The position numbers and the translations under genes are program-made. DNA of 64,000 nucleotides, taken from assembly GCA_965218935.1 (NCBI GenBank), contig CBDCMH010000007.1, positions 682,001 to 746,000 on the forward strand, given 5' to 3'. Each line of letters starts with the position of its first letter. The stretch's first letter is position 1. Shown piece by piece: positions 15,613 through 24,262 of the stretch. The stretch comes from JADFOI01 sp965218935. GTDB lineage: Bacteria; Acidobacteriota; UBA6911; RPQK01; JADFOI01. The notes under the pieces were generated by a model that had not been told where the DNA came from, searched no databases, and saw only the letters and a program-made list of their open reading frames with translations.

Positions 15613-17667
15613 CCTAACTTCCGCGGTCCGCTGAACGATTTTCACCTACTTTGCCTGGTCGACGTTGGCAAGTCCTTTATTTTCAACGAGCGCCTTGATA
15701 GATTGACAAAATAGTGACTAACGTGACTAAGTACAGTCCTGTTTGAGTCAGGTGGGTATGATATATATAGTGATTAATGTACATCCGAAAAACCAGTCGC
15801 ATCTACAAGGGCAAGGAGTACACGAACTACCTGCTGGTGAAGTCGGTTCAGACTCCCCAGGGACCCCGCCAAAGAACGATTTGCTCTCTGGGCAATCTCG
15901 CCCCGGCACCCCCAGAAGAATGGCTGACCCTGGCCCACAAGCTGGAGTCGGCTTTGCGCGGCCAGCTTTCGCTGGAAGCTCCCGATGAAAAAACCCAAAC
16001 TCTGCTGCAAAGGGCTCGGCGGGGCCGGCGCCGGCGAGAGCCCGAGCCTGGGGCAGAACTGGTCACCGTCGATGTGGAGCGGATTGAATTGGACGAGGCA
16101 CGGGAAGCCGGGCCCGTGCACGTTGGACATCAGATGTGGCGGCGCTTGGGGGTGGACGAGATTCTCAGGCGTGCGGGCTTGTCGCAACGTGGGTGTCTGT
16201 TGAGCGAAGCGATGACGCTTAACCGGCTGATCTGTCCGCTTTCGGAACGGGCCATGCCCGACTGGATCCGCCGCACGGCGATGGGGGACATTCTGGGAGA
16301 GGACTTCTCGACGCTGCAGGAGGATGCGCTGTATCGGAACCTGGATCGGCTGCATCCAAATCGGGAGCCGATCGAGCGGGAGCTGGCGGAGCGGGAGAGA
16401 AGGCTTTTCAACCTGGAAGAGACGGTCTATCTCTACGACCTGACGTCGACCTACTTTGAGGGTCAGGCGGAAGCCAACCCCCAGGCCAAGCGGGGCTACT
16501 CGCGCGATAAACGTCCGGACTGCAAGCAGGTGGTGGTCGGGCTGGTGCTCGATGAGGAGGGTTTTCCCAAGGCCCACGACGTGTTTGACGGAAACGTGCA
16601 GGACCGCGCCACCGTTGATCAGATGTTGGATAGGTTAGAGAAACGAACGGGCCACAAAGTAGGCTCGACGGTGGTGGTGGATCGCGGCATGGCTTATGAG
16701 GAGAACCTCGAGCAGATCCGGCAGCGTCAGTATCACTACATTGTGGCGGGACGACAGTCGGAGCGAAATGAGTGGATAGAGGAGCTGGAGAAGGAAGACG
16801 ACTGGGAAGAGATCATTCGGATCCCTTCCCCCCGGAATCCGTTTCAGAAGAAGAGCCGGGTCGAGATCAAACGGCGCAAGAAAGGCGATGAGGTCTACAT
16901 TCTTTGTCGCAGCGAAGGTCGTGAACAGAAGGACCGAGCGATCCGGGAGAAGCAGCAACAGAGGCTGATCCGCGACTTAGAGAAGCTCCAGGCCCGGGTG
17001 CAACGGGGGCACCTGAAGAAGACGGAGAAGATTCACCAGGCCATCGGTCGTCTCAAGGAACGCTATCCCCGTGTGGCCCGCTACTTCGGAATCGAATACG
17101 ACGCACAGAAGCGGAACCTGGTTTGGCAAGAGAAGGCAGAGAAGAAAGCGATCGCGGAGAAGCTCGACGGCAGCTACGTGCTGAAGACGGATCGGCAGGA
17201 TCTGACCGCCGATGAGATCTGGCGCACCTACCTTCTGCTGACGCGTGTGGAACAGGCCTTCCGGGATATGAAGACCCCGCTGATGGAGCGTCCCATTTTC
17301 CACCAACTGAAGCACCGTACCCAGGCCCACATCTTTCTCTGCGTGCTGGCCTACCACCTGCTGGTCTCCATCGAAAAGTACTTCCTGGATGAGGGAATCC
17401 ACACCTCCTGGTCGACCATCCGTCAGCAGCTCAGCACCCACCAAGTTGTGACGGTGGTCCTGCCCACAGCGAAGGGCCCCCTTCTCCGCATCCGGAAGGG
17501 AACCACGCCGGATGGCCAGCAGCGAAACATCTACAACGTCCTCAGGGTTCCTTCGCAAGTCATGAAACCGGTTAAGACCTGGCACGCGGCGGCCCATTTG
17601 TAGTGACTGAAAAAATCATAACCCCTTACCAACAAAGGATTGTGCTCAGCGGACCGCGGAACTTGGG
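15613..17667 (+). mobile_element. IS1634-family insertion sequence, complete, with TTAG target duplication
   Basis: The 2055-bp element has 22-bp terminal inverted repeats with two mismatches: CCTAACTTCCGCGGTCCGCT at the left and CCCAAGTTCCGCGGTCCGCT inward from the right. The flanking TTAG (15609-15612 and 17668-17671) is a direct duplication. It sits in an mgtC-type gene. Clean ends and an open transposase frame suggest a recent event. Confidence 0.92.
15777..17603 (+). CDS. IS1634-family transposase
   Basis: A 608-residue DDE transposase of the IS4-like group. The N-terminal region (RIYKGKEYTNYLLVKSVQTP) is typical of IS1634. Catalytic acidic residues are likely in VYLYDLTSTYFEG, STVVVDRGMA and, late in the protein, RVEQAFRDMKTPL (the Y-(2)-R-(3)-E-(6)-K-like region), followed by HIFLCVLAYHLL. 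The frame is uninterrupted. An in-frame start upstream of ATG 15777 is not evident. Confidence 0.92.
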   Translation: MYIRKTSRIYKGKEYTNYLLVKSVQTPQGPRQRTICSLGNLAPAPPEEWLTLAHKLESALRGQLSLEAPDEKTQTLLQRARRGRRRREPEPGAELVTVDVERIELDEAREAGPVHVGHQMWRRLGVDEILRRAGLSQRGCLLSEAMTLNRLICPLSERAMPDWIRRTAMGDILGEDFSTLQEDALYRNLDRLHPNREPIERELAERERRLFNLEETVYLYDLTSTYFEGQAEANPQAKRGYSRDKRPDCKQVVVGLVLDEEGFPKAHDVFDGNVQDRATVDQMLDRLEKRTGHKVGSTVVVDRGMAYEENLEQIRQRQYHYIVAGRQSERNEWIEELEKEDDWEEIIRIPSPRNPFQKKSRVEIKRRKKGDEVYILCRSEGREQKDRAIREKQQQRLIRDLEKLQARVQRGHLKKTEKIHQAIGRLKERYPRVARYFGIEYDAQKRNLVWQEKAEKKAIAEKLDGSYVLKTDRQDLTADEIWRTYLLLTRVEQAFRDMKTPLMERPIFHQLKHRTQAHIFLCVLAYHLLVSIEKYFLDEGIHTSWSTIRQQLSTHQVVTVVLPTAKGPLLRIRKGTTPDGQQRNIYNVLRVPSQVMKPVKTWHAAAHL

Positions 17668-17972
17668 TTAGAACTCTTCCAAACCACGATCAGCAATTCT
17701 CCGCAGTCTCAGGCCGATCCCATACGAATCGTTGAAGGGATCGTCGGCGGGATTGGCTTTCTGGGTGCGGGAACCATCATTCGTTCTCGTGGAGCCGTTG
17801 AGGGGGTGACCACGGCAGCCAGCATCTGGGTCGCGGGCGCAATCGGCGCCGCCTGTGGCGGGGGATACTATCAGATTGCTGTGATTACGGCTGTCTTCGC
17901 CTGGCTCATTCTAACCGTGGTGAGGTTGTTGGAAAAATGGACGGGTAACGCCTGAGCGGGACTAGCCCTAAG

Positions 17973-19286
17973 CTAGAGAATATCTTCAACCTTGAATTGC
18001 AGTTTTTCAAAATCCTCCTGAGAAATCGTCCCCTGACGCCCTGACTCCACCTTCTGCGCCAAGTAGCGGTCGCCGCCGCCAGCAAAGACGAAGGTGCGCT
18101 GGGAACCATCGTTGAGGGTCACGATCACTTCCACATCCGGCTCCGGAAAGTTCAGAAGCTCCGATTCCTTATCCTGGATCGATGTAAACCGGATCTCAGT
18201 GATCGGATACCAGAATTTGTAGGCGAGGGCTTCTTGATCCTTCTGCGCATCAGGGGCTTCCACGATCCATTTGTAGTCCTCGTATCTTAGGGCAATCTCT
18301 GCATCCTCTTTCCGGTGGATCACAACCCCGGCAATTTGCTCCTGCTCAACATCAACAACTCCCTTGTCACGAAAGGCCAAGACGTCTTGATTGAGCTTCT
18401 CGAAAATCTCCTGCCCAACGGTGAACACGGAGCCACGCTCGGGATTCCGAGCCAGGGAGTGTTCCCCTTTTCGCTGGCCGAGCTCCAAAGCTCGCCAGTC
18501 GTCTTCCTCTTCATGTTGAACCCGTATCGTTGCTGTGGGCGGATCCAAACCGTAGGATTGCAACTCTTGCGGATCATCCGATACAAACTCTTGGGCTTCA
18601 CCAGACTCGACCGTCGACAACAGACTGCTGACCGCATTCTGATCGGCGCGCTCCTGAATCGGAGCTTCCAGGTGCCACTCCTCATCCTGCCGGATGATTC
18701 GAATCGTGTTCGCGGAGTTGATGACTTCAATAGACTGAATCCTGTCTCGATTGATGACGAGCACTTTTTTGTCGCGCCACTCCATGAGCTCCTTGCCGGC
18801 CGTGGAAAAAAGGACCTGAGAGGTGAGAAACACCTCAGGCTCTCCCTGAAACCGGACATAGACCTGATTTCCCGTGAACTCCTTCTTCCCAATGAGCAAC
18901 GTTTGCTCTTTTCCGTCGGTCTGAATCTTTAAGGTCATGGGCGGCTCGTGGAGCCCATATTCCTCAAGCCGTGTTCCCCCTTCAGGAAAGGTACGGTCTC
19001 GAATGGCCTGGCTCAGGTCGCGAAGAAGCACATCCACCGTGCTTTGATCGGCGGAGGTTTCCAGGGGCTCTTTTAGCATCCACTGTTCCCCTTCCTTGCT
19101 CAAGACGATTCTCTCTCCTTGAAGGCGCAGGATTTCCACAATCGTGATCTCTTCCTGCTGGGCGCGAAGGAGACTTTCTTCCAAGCTTCTCGCTTTTTCT
19201 CTTTCCCTTCCGCCTACAATCTCGTAAAAGTAGACGAAGGCAACCAGAGCAAGGAAAACGGTGAGAAGTATTCCAATTTTCTTCAT
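17973..19286 (-). CDS. DUF4340 domain protein, associated with GldG-type ABC exporter
   Basis: A 437-residue protein with one N-terminal membrane anchor (ILLTVFLALVAFVYFYEIV) and a long exported part. It contains repeated beta-rich modules with WMLKEPLETSADQSTVD, RTFPEGGTRLEEYGL and the matching WHLEAPIQERADQNAVS and QELQSYGLDPP, an internal duplication typical of DUF4340. In many bacteria this family sits beside GldG/GldF-like ABC proteins, as here, and is thought to act with that exporter at the cell surface. Its own biochemical role is unknown. A 200-base gap with a 27-bp inverted repeat separates it from the GldG gene. Confidence 0.82.
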   Translation of the reverse strand: MKKIGILLTVFLALVAFVYFYEIVGGREREKARSLEESLLRAQQEEITIVEILRLQGERIVLSKEGEQWMLKEPLETSADQSTVDVLLRDLSQAIRDRTFPEGGTRLEEYGLHEPPMTLKIQTDGKEQTLLIGKKEFTGNQVYVRFQGEPEVFLTSQVLFSTAGKELMEWRDKKVLVINRDRIQSIEVINSANTIRIIRQDEEWHLEAPIQERADQNAVSSLLSTVESGEAQEFVSDDPQELQSYGLDPPTATIRVQHEEEDDWRALELGQRKGEHSLARNPERGSVFTVGQEIFEKLNQDVLAFRDKGVVDVEQEQIAGVVIHRKEDAEIALRYEDYKWIVEAPDAQKDQEALAYKFWYPITEIRFTSIQDKESELLNFPEPDVEVIVTLNDGSQRTFVFAGGGDRYLAQKVESGRQGTISQEDFEKLQFKVEDIL

Positions 19287-19330
19287 AACCTGACTAGCTG
19301 CGTTATATAGACACTTGCCTCAATCGAGAA

Positions 19331-19483
19331 AAATTCAAAATTCAAAACTCCAAATTCAAAACAAATTCAAAATCAGAAGTTCAAAACCCAAGACCCGACG
19401 ACTCGACAGGGAAGTCCGCGACTGCCACGAATTTCCAGGGAGGGTTTGAGAATTTCGAATTTGGAGTTTTGAATTTTGAATTT
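19331..19483. repeat. Perfect 27-bp A+T-rich inverted repeat enclosing a 153-bp spacer element
   Basis: Positions 19331-19357 (AAATTCAAAATTCAAAACTC and seven more bases) match the reverse complement of 19457-19483 exactly. The outer copy ends five bases from the GldG-like stop codon. It could be a bidirectional terminator or a small non-autonomous mobile element. Confidence 0.75.
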
Positions 19484-19488
19484 CATCT

Positions 19489-21096
19489 CTATCTTCTGCG
19501 CAACCAGATCGCAGTTCCCACAACGAGCGTGGCTAGAGGAAACAACACCACCGTGCCCCAGAAAATCAACCTTGACTGGGTAAAAGTCACATTGATCCTT
19601 CGATCTTCCACATCTCTAGGTCGAATGGCTAGGAGATCAGACTCCTCGGCCAACCAACCGATGGTCATCAGGAGCAGGTCTCCATTGGCCACGCTGTTGA
19701 AGTAGGCATTGCTGGCAAAATCTGAATCGCCAAACAGAACCAGCCGCGATTCGCTTGAGGTGGGTGTAGCGGCATTGTCCTCGCCCTCAATCGCCGCTTC
19801 TTCCCCTTCTGCAGCTTCCTCTGCCTCGGATTCTTCTTCGCTTTTCGTCTCTACCTCTATCGACTTGGTTGCCACTGCGGCCAGTTGAACCGGACCTTCG
19901 ACATCCTGGCCCTCGTCAAATGCAGCCTGTCCATCCTTTAGATCACTCTCCGCCCAGCTTCTCGCGGAGGTAAACAGCAGCTCGGTGGTTCGGTAATCGA
20001 GTGAGCTCGATGAAGTGGTGACGTTTTGAGCCATGGGGAAAAACGTCATCGCCTCATTCAACTCCCGAGTCACGGGATGATCGGCATACTCCGCGACCAA
20101 TGGAGCGGCCGCACCCAGGCCAAAAATCTGACCGATTCCACTGGCATCGATCACCACCTTGTCCCCCAAACTCAGGCCATACTCGGCCAGGAAATCATTC
20201 ATCTGAAATTCGGTCTGAGGATCCACCAACAGAAGAAATTTACCTCCTTCATCCAGGAAGCTCCTCAACAAAGCCACTTCGGTGGGGAGAAAATTCATCT
20301 TGGGTCCCACCGAGGCAATAACCGTAGCGTCTTCAGGCAGTGCGTTCTCTTGAGCCAAATGATAGACTTCAATCCGGTAGTTCTGCTTCTCGATCTCCTG
20401 GCCGGCTGTAGAAAACCCTTCAGCTTCGACGTTGGCCAGACCACGCTCTCCGTGACCCTGAAGGAAGTAGATCACTTTTTCTTCTTCGCGAGTGATCTTG
20501 ATGAGGGCGTTGGTGATCTTTTGCTCGTCTGCATTGTCGATCATTTCGCTTTTCGGACCATTCAGGATCACCACCTGAGCATTGGTCGAGATCCCATACC
20601 GGGCGGCTCTGCCCGGCTCTTCTTCTGGATCCACCAGCTGGTACTCGACCTTTGATGAAACATCACGGTACTGCTTCACAAGATCCTCGAAACTGAGACG
20701 CCCCGCTTCCCCACGGAAAAATCCAATGATTTGAATTTCGGTCTTCAGATTCTCGACCACTCTTCGACTTTGCTCGGAAAGGGAGTACAGTTGATCTCCC
20801 GTCAGGTCAAGGCGGCTGTGATAACGAAAGTTCAAAAAATTGACCAGGATAAGAATTCCCAGCACCAGTGCGACGGACAGGCCGGCTGTACTTCCATAGC
20901 GGGCCTTCGGTGTCTTCAAAGATTCCCGGATTTCTGAAAAATGAGTGATCCCATAGGCCAGAATCAGGGCAAGACCTGCGTAAAACAGCGTCTGCGCTCT
21001 CCAGTCCCACTGTCCTTGGACCGAGTAATAGACGAAGGCCACAAACCACGCCGCTAGCCCGGCTTGAACAAAACCATCAACGATTTTTCGAAGCAC
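19489..21096 (-). CDS. GldG-family ABC-transporter auxiliary protein
   Basis: A 535-residue protein with two N-terminal membrane helices, a large extracytoplasmic domain (ABC_transp_aux/GldG type, with YSLSEQSRRVVENLKTEI and QGHGERGL) and a C-terminal helix before a basic tail (VGTAIWLRRR). An acidic low-complexity stretch (EEESEAEEAAEGEEA, around residues 415-440) is unusual. The GTG start abuts the TAA of the upstream permease gene. In gliding Bacteroidota GldG works with GldA and GldF; outside that group the complex is an ABC exporter of unknown substrate. Confidence 0.87.
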   Translation of the reverse strand: MLRKIVDGFVQAGLAAWFVAFVYYSVQGQWDWRAQTLFYAGLALILAYGITHFSEIRESLKTPKARYGSTAGLSVALVLGILILVNFLNFRYHSRLDLTGDQLYSLSEQSRRVVENLKTEIQIIGFFRGEAGRLSFEDLVKQYRDVSSKVEYQLVDPEEEPGRAARYGISTNAQVVILNGPKSEMIDNADEQKITNALIKITREEEKVIYFLQGHGERGLANVEAEGFSTAGQEIEKQNYRIEVYHLAQENALPEDATVIASVGPKMNFLPTEVALLRSFLDEGGKFLLLVDPQTEFQMNDFLAEYGLSLGDKVVIDASGIGQIFGLGAAAPLVAEYADHPVTRELNEAMTFFPMAQNVTTSSSSLDYRTTELLFTSARSWAESDLKDGQAAFDEGQDVEGPVQLAAVATKSIEVETKSEEESEAEEAAEGEEAAIEGEDNAATPTSSESRLVLFGDSDFASNAYFNSVANGDLLLMTIGWLAEESDLLAIRPRDVEDRRINVTFTQSRLIFWGTVVLFPLATLVVGTAIWLRRR

Positions 21097-21885
21097 TTAC
21101 TGCCTCCAGTTGCTCGAATCCAGCGAGACGGACGTCAAGAACAGCCCCAGTGAAATAAAAGAGAGGTAATAAACCAAATGCTGAGAATCCAGGACTCCCT
21201 TGGTAAAGTCGTCATAGTGGTTGAGTATGGAAAGATAGCGAATCGTCTCACTGGTCAGGGTCGTTCCCGTGCCCGCTGTAGAGTCGATCACCCACAAGAC
21301 AAGGAAGACCGCGAAGGTGATCACCGCGGCAACAATCTGATTTTCCGTCAGTGAAGAAACAAATAGGCCGGTGGCCAGCAGCGCTCCCCCCAAAAGAAAA
21401 GCGCCCAGGTAGCCAACCAGTATGGGAACCAAAGGTGGGGCGGGTTCACTCAGAAAGTAAAGGAGTAAGGAGTTGCAAATCGTGGGAACCAACATCACCA
21501 GAAGCAGCAACACAAGAGCGGTGAATTTACCCAAAATCAACTGCAGGTGGGTCAAAGGAGAAGTCAAAAGAAGTTCGATGGTGCCTCGTTTCTTTTCTTC
21601 GGCCAATACGCCCATCGTCATCACCGGCACCAGGAACAAGAGGAGGGTGCTCAAAACGCTGAAAAAGCCCCGCGTGACCGCAGCGCTGGCATCAAAGGGA
21701 GGTGTCGGGGCACCAAATTGCTGGGCCTGGAAGGCTTGCTGCATGGTAAATTCGATGACACTGACCAGGATCATGTAGAAAAAGTATCCCGACAGAGCAA
21801 AAAAGACTCCGATGACCACATAGGCGATGGGGCTCACGAAGAGGTTGTGCAGCTCTTTGCCAATCATGGCCAGGTAATTTCTCAT
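21097..21885 (-). CDS. ABC transporter permease, GldF-like (ABC-2 type)
   Basis: A 262-residue integral membrane protein with about six hydrophobic helices. The loop LAEEKKRGTIELLLTSPLTH is the classic ABC-2 permease coupling motif, and the opening KELHNLFVSPIAYVVIGVFF is typical of GldF-like permeases. Its ATG overlaps the stop of the ATPase gene by four bases (ATGA), and its stop abuts the GldG-like gene, so the three are one translationally coupled unit. Confidence 0.9.
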   Translation of the reverse strand: MRNYLAMIGKELHNLFVSPIAYVVIGVFFALSGYFFYMILVSVIEFTMQQAFQAQQFGAPTPPFDASAAVTRGFFSVLSTLLLFLVPVMTMGVLAEEKKRGTIELLLTSPLTHLQLILGKFTALVLLLLVMLVPTICNSLLLYFLSEPAPPLVPILVGYLGAFLLGGALLATGLFVSSLTENQIVAAVITFAVFLVLWVIDSTAGTGTTLTSETIRYLSILNHYDDFTKGVLDSQHLVYYLSFISLGLFLTSVSLDSSNWRQ

Positions 21886-22850
21886 TCCACCTCCCCTTCG
21901 ACTCCTTTCTCTCTTACCTCCTCTTCGGTGGTCAGCTGGACAAACACTTCCTCCAAACTGATACTCCGGGTCCTCAACTGGTACAACTCGAGACCCGAGC
22001 CAATCACTTTTTGGGCGATCAGGTGACGGACACTCTTTTCTCCTTCGGTCTCGACAAACACGGGGCTATGGTCATTTTGCGGCTCACCCACCGAGACACT
22101 CTTCACATCAGGAATCTCCTGCAGCAGAGCAACGATGTTGTCCACTGAGCCTCCGATCTCCAACTCGATGGTTTCTCCGCCCGCCAACTGACCGGTTAGG
22201 TTTTCCGGCGTGTCCACTGCCGCAATTTTTCCATTGTTGATGATGATGACCCGGTGGCAGGTCATGCTGACTTCGGGCAGGATGTGGGTGGAAAGAATGA
22301 CGGTATGATCACCAGCCAGACTTTTGATCAGCTCTCGCACTTCGATGATCTGTTTGGGATCCAGCCCTATGGTGGGCTCATCCAGGATGAGTATCTCCGG
22401 CTCATGAATGAGGGCCTGGGCTATGCCCACCCTTTGCCTGTATCCCTTGGAAAGTTGCTTGATGAGACGACGGCCTTCTTCCCCTAATCCGCAACGGGTC
22501 TTGACCTCCTCCATCCGAGCGCTCACCTGAGCTCGGTGGACGCCCTTGATGTTGGCCACAAAGCGAAGATAGGCATTCACGGACATCTCCCCGTAGAGGG
22601 GAGGATTTTCGGGCAAGTAACCCAACCTTCGCTTCACCTCCAGCGGCTGCTTGAACACATCAAAGCCAGCCACAACCACCTTTCCTTCCGTTGCCGGAAA
22701 GAAGCCAGAGAGGATTCGCATGGTGGTCGTTTTCCCCGCCCCGTTGGGACCCAGAAAGCCCAGAATTTCCCCTTTCTGGACCTCGAAGCTCACATCCTCA
22801 ACGGCGGTGTGAAATCCGTATCGCTTGGTGAGATGCTCTACTTGGATCAT
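21882..22850 (-). CDS. ABC transporter ATP-binding protein, GldA-like
   Basis: Cytoplasmic ATPase powering the adjoining permease, 322 residues from ATG 22850 (MIQVEHLTKRYGFHTAVEDV). Walker A is GPNGAGKTTT, the signature region is QLSKGYRQRVGIAQALIHEP, Walker B is ILILDEPTIGLD and the switch is STHILPE. A further upstream Met at 22880 would read through a TGTCAG repeat and is unlikely. First gene of the export operon with GldF-, GldG- and probably DUF4340-type partners. Confidence 0.92.
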   Translation of the reverse strand: MIQVEHLTKRYGFHTAVEDVSFEVQKGEILGFLGPNGAGKTTTMRILSGFFPATEGKVVVAGFDVFKQPLEVKRRLGYLPENPPLYGEMSVNAYLRFVANIKGVHRAQVSARMEEVKTRCGLGEEGRRLIKQLSKGYRQRVGIAQALIHEPEILILDEPTIGLDPKQIIEVRELIKSLAGDHTVILSTHILPEVSMTCHRVIIINNGKIAAVDTPENLTGQLAGGETIELEIGGSVDNIVALLQEIPDVKSVSVGEPQNDHSPVFVETEGEKSVRHLIAQKVIGSGLELYQLRTRSISLEEVFVQLTTEEEVREKGVEGEVE

Positions 22851-22901
22851 GGTCGGAAGCAAACAGCTGACAGCTGACACATAATGTTACCCTGCTCTCT
22901 T

Positions 22902-24128
22902 CTATGTTTTAACTTCTGTCTCCTCGTAGCGTTCCTTCACATACTTTTCCAATATCTCAATAAACTCTTGGGCAATGTTGGGACCCTTGAGAGTGGTCAG
23001 ATGTCGCCCATCCACGTAAACCGGGGCCTTGGGTGATTCACCGGTGCCGGGCAGGGAGATGCCGATATCAGCATGTTTGGACTCACCCGGACCATTGACC
23101 ACACAACCCATCACAGCGACCTTCAAGTCCTCCACTCCCGGGTGGACTTCTCTCCAAAGCGCCATTTTTTCTTCAACATGCTGCTGAATGTCTTCAGCCA
23201 GCTCTTGAAAAAAAGTGCTGGTGGTTCTGCCACAACCGGGACAGGCACTGATCTGGGGAGCAAAGCTGCGGATATTCAAGGATTGAAGGATCTGTTGGGA
23301 AACGAAAACCTCCTCGGTTCGCTCTCCACCCGGCCGAGGTGTCAGGGAGACCCGAATGGTATCTCCAATACCTTCCTGAAGCAAAATGGAGAGGGCGGAA
23401 GTGCTGACCACTACTCCCCGGGTTCCCATTCCAGCTTCTGTGAGACCCAGATGGAGCGGGTAATCGCACAGCGAAGCCAAGCGGCGATACACTTGAACGA
23501 GATCGGGAACTGCTGAAACCTTAGCGCTGAGAATGATCTGCTGGTGGGCCAGCCCATACTCCTCGGCCAGAGTTGCCGATTCCAAGGCGCTTTGAATCAT
23601 CGCATCCATCAGGACCTCATTCGATTCCTTGGGTTCGGGGAGCCGGGCATTGCTATCCATTAATCGAGCCAGCAACTTTTGATCCAGCGATCCCCAGTTC
23701 ACTCCGATCCGAATCGGCTTGTCATTTTCAAGGGCCACCTGGATCATCTGCTTGAAATTCTCGTCATGGTGCTTTCCCATTCCAACGTTACCGGGATTAA
23801 TCCGGTACTTGCTCAGCTTACGAGCGCACTCGGGATAGCGTGTTAGGAGAATATGTCCGTTGTAGTGAAAGTCTCCGATAATGGGGACCTGAAGCCCTTC
23901 CCCCTCGAGGCGATCGACGATCTCAGGAACGGCCTGAGCGGCCTCTTCCGTGTTCACCGTCACTCGAACCAACTCCGATCCTGCCTGGAAAAGGTGGCGG
24001 CTCTGCTCGACGGTGGCTTCGATATCCGCCGTGTCCGTATTGGTCATGGATTGGACCACGATGGGATGTTCTGAACCCATCGGAACCTGCCCTACGTGCA
24101 CTGTGACGGTCTTCCGGCGTTCAATCAT
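22902..24128 (-). CDS. ispG: 4-hydroxy-3-methylbut-2-enyl-diphosphate synthase
   Basis: Iron-sulfur enzyme of the MEP isoprenoid pathway, turning MEcPP into HMBPP. From ATG 24128 (MIERRKTVTVHVGQVPMGS) it has 408 residues, normal for the short bacterial form. The cluster cysteines are in SACPGCGRTTS and MGCVVNGPGESKHADIG, with the glutamate of NGPGE as fourth ligand. VQSMTNTDTADIEATVEQ is the N-terminal signature. The frame is open 24 codons further upstream but that segment is not conserved-looking. Confidence 0.95.
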   Translation of the reverse strand: MIERRKTVTVHVGQVPMGSEHPIVVQSMTNTDTADIEATVEQSRHLFQAGSELVRVTVNTEEAAQAVPEIVDRLEGEGLQVPIIGDFHYNGHILLTRYPECARKLSKYRINPGNVGMGKHHDENFKQMIQVALENDKPIRIGVNWGSLDQKLLARLMDSNARLPEPKESNEVLMDAMIQSALESATLAEEYGLAHQQIILSAKVSAVPDLVQVYRRLASLCDYPLHLGLTEAGMGTRGVVVSTSALSILLQEGIGDTIRVSLTPRPGGERTEEVFVSQQILQSLNIRSFAPQISACPGCGRTTSTFFQELAEDIQQHVEEKMALWREVHPGVEDLKVAVMGCVVNGPGESKHADIGISLPGTGESPKAPVYVDGRHLTTLKGPNIAQEFIEILEKYVKERYEETEVKT

Positions 24129-24262
24129 TGGCCCTATTCTACAATAGACTCCCTTGAAAACACGATCAGCGAGCCGCTGGGAGCAACTGCACTTTGTCAT
24201 CCAAGCCGTTATCTCTTATCATAAACCCTACACTCGACCTCAGAAGATAAGGAGCTTGCAGA

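Larger units (their letters stand above)
15438..17955 (+). pseudogene. MgtC/SapB-family membrane protein gene split by an IS1634-type element
   Basis: The 5' part (15438-15612) begins with ATG after GGAGAGAG and reads SRVLLSIILAAILGWERQ, then RKKPAGLRTHMMVSMGAA, the MgtC signature. After the insertion the 3' part (17668-17955) continues RIVEGIVGGIGFLGAGTII, GVTTAASIWVAGAIG and a last helix to TGA. Removing the element and one copy of the TTAG duplication joins the two in frame as a 152-residue protein of normal length. MgtC proteins are linked to magnesium limitation and, in pathogens, to ATP synthase control. The present copy cannot make the full protein. Confidence 0.9.
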
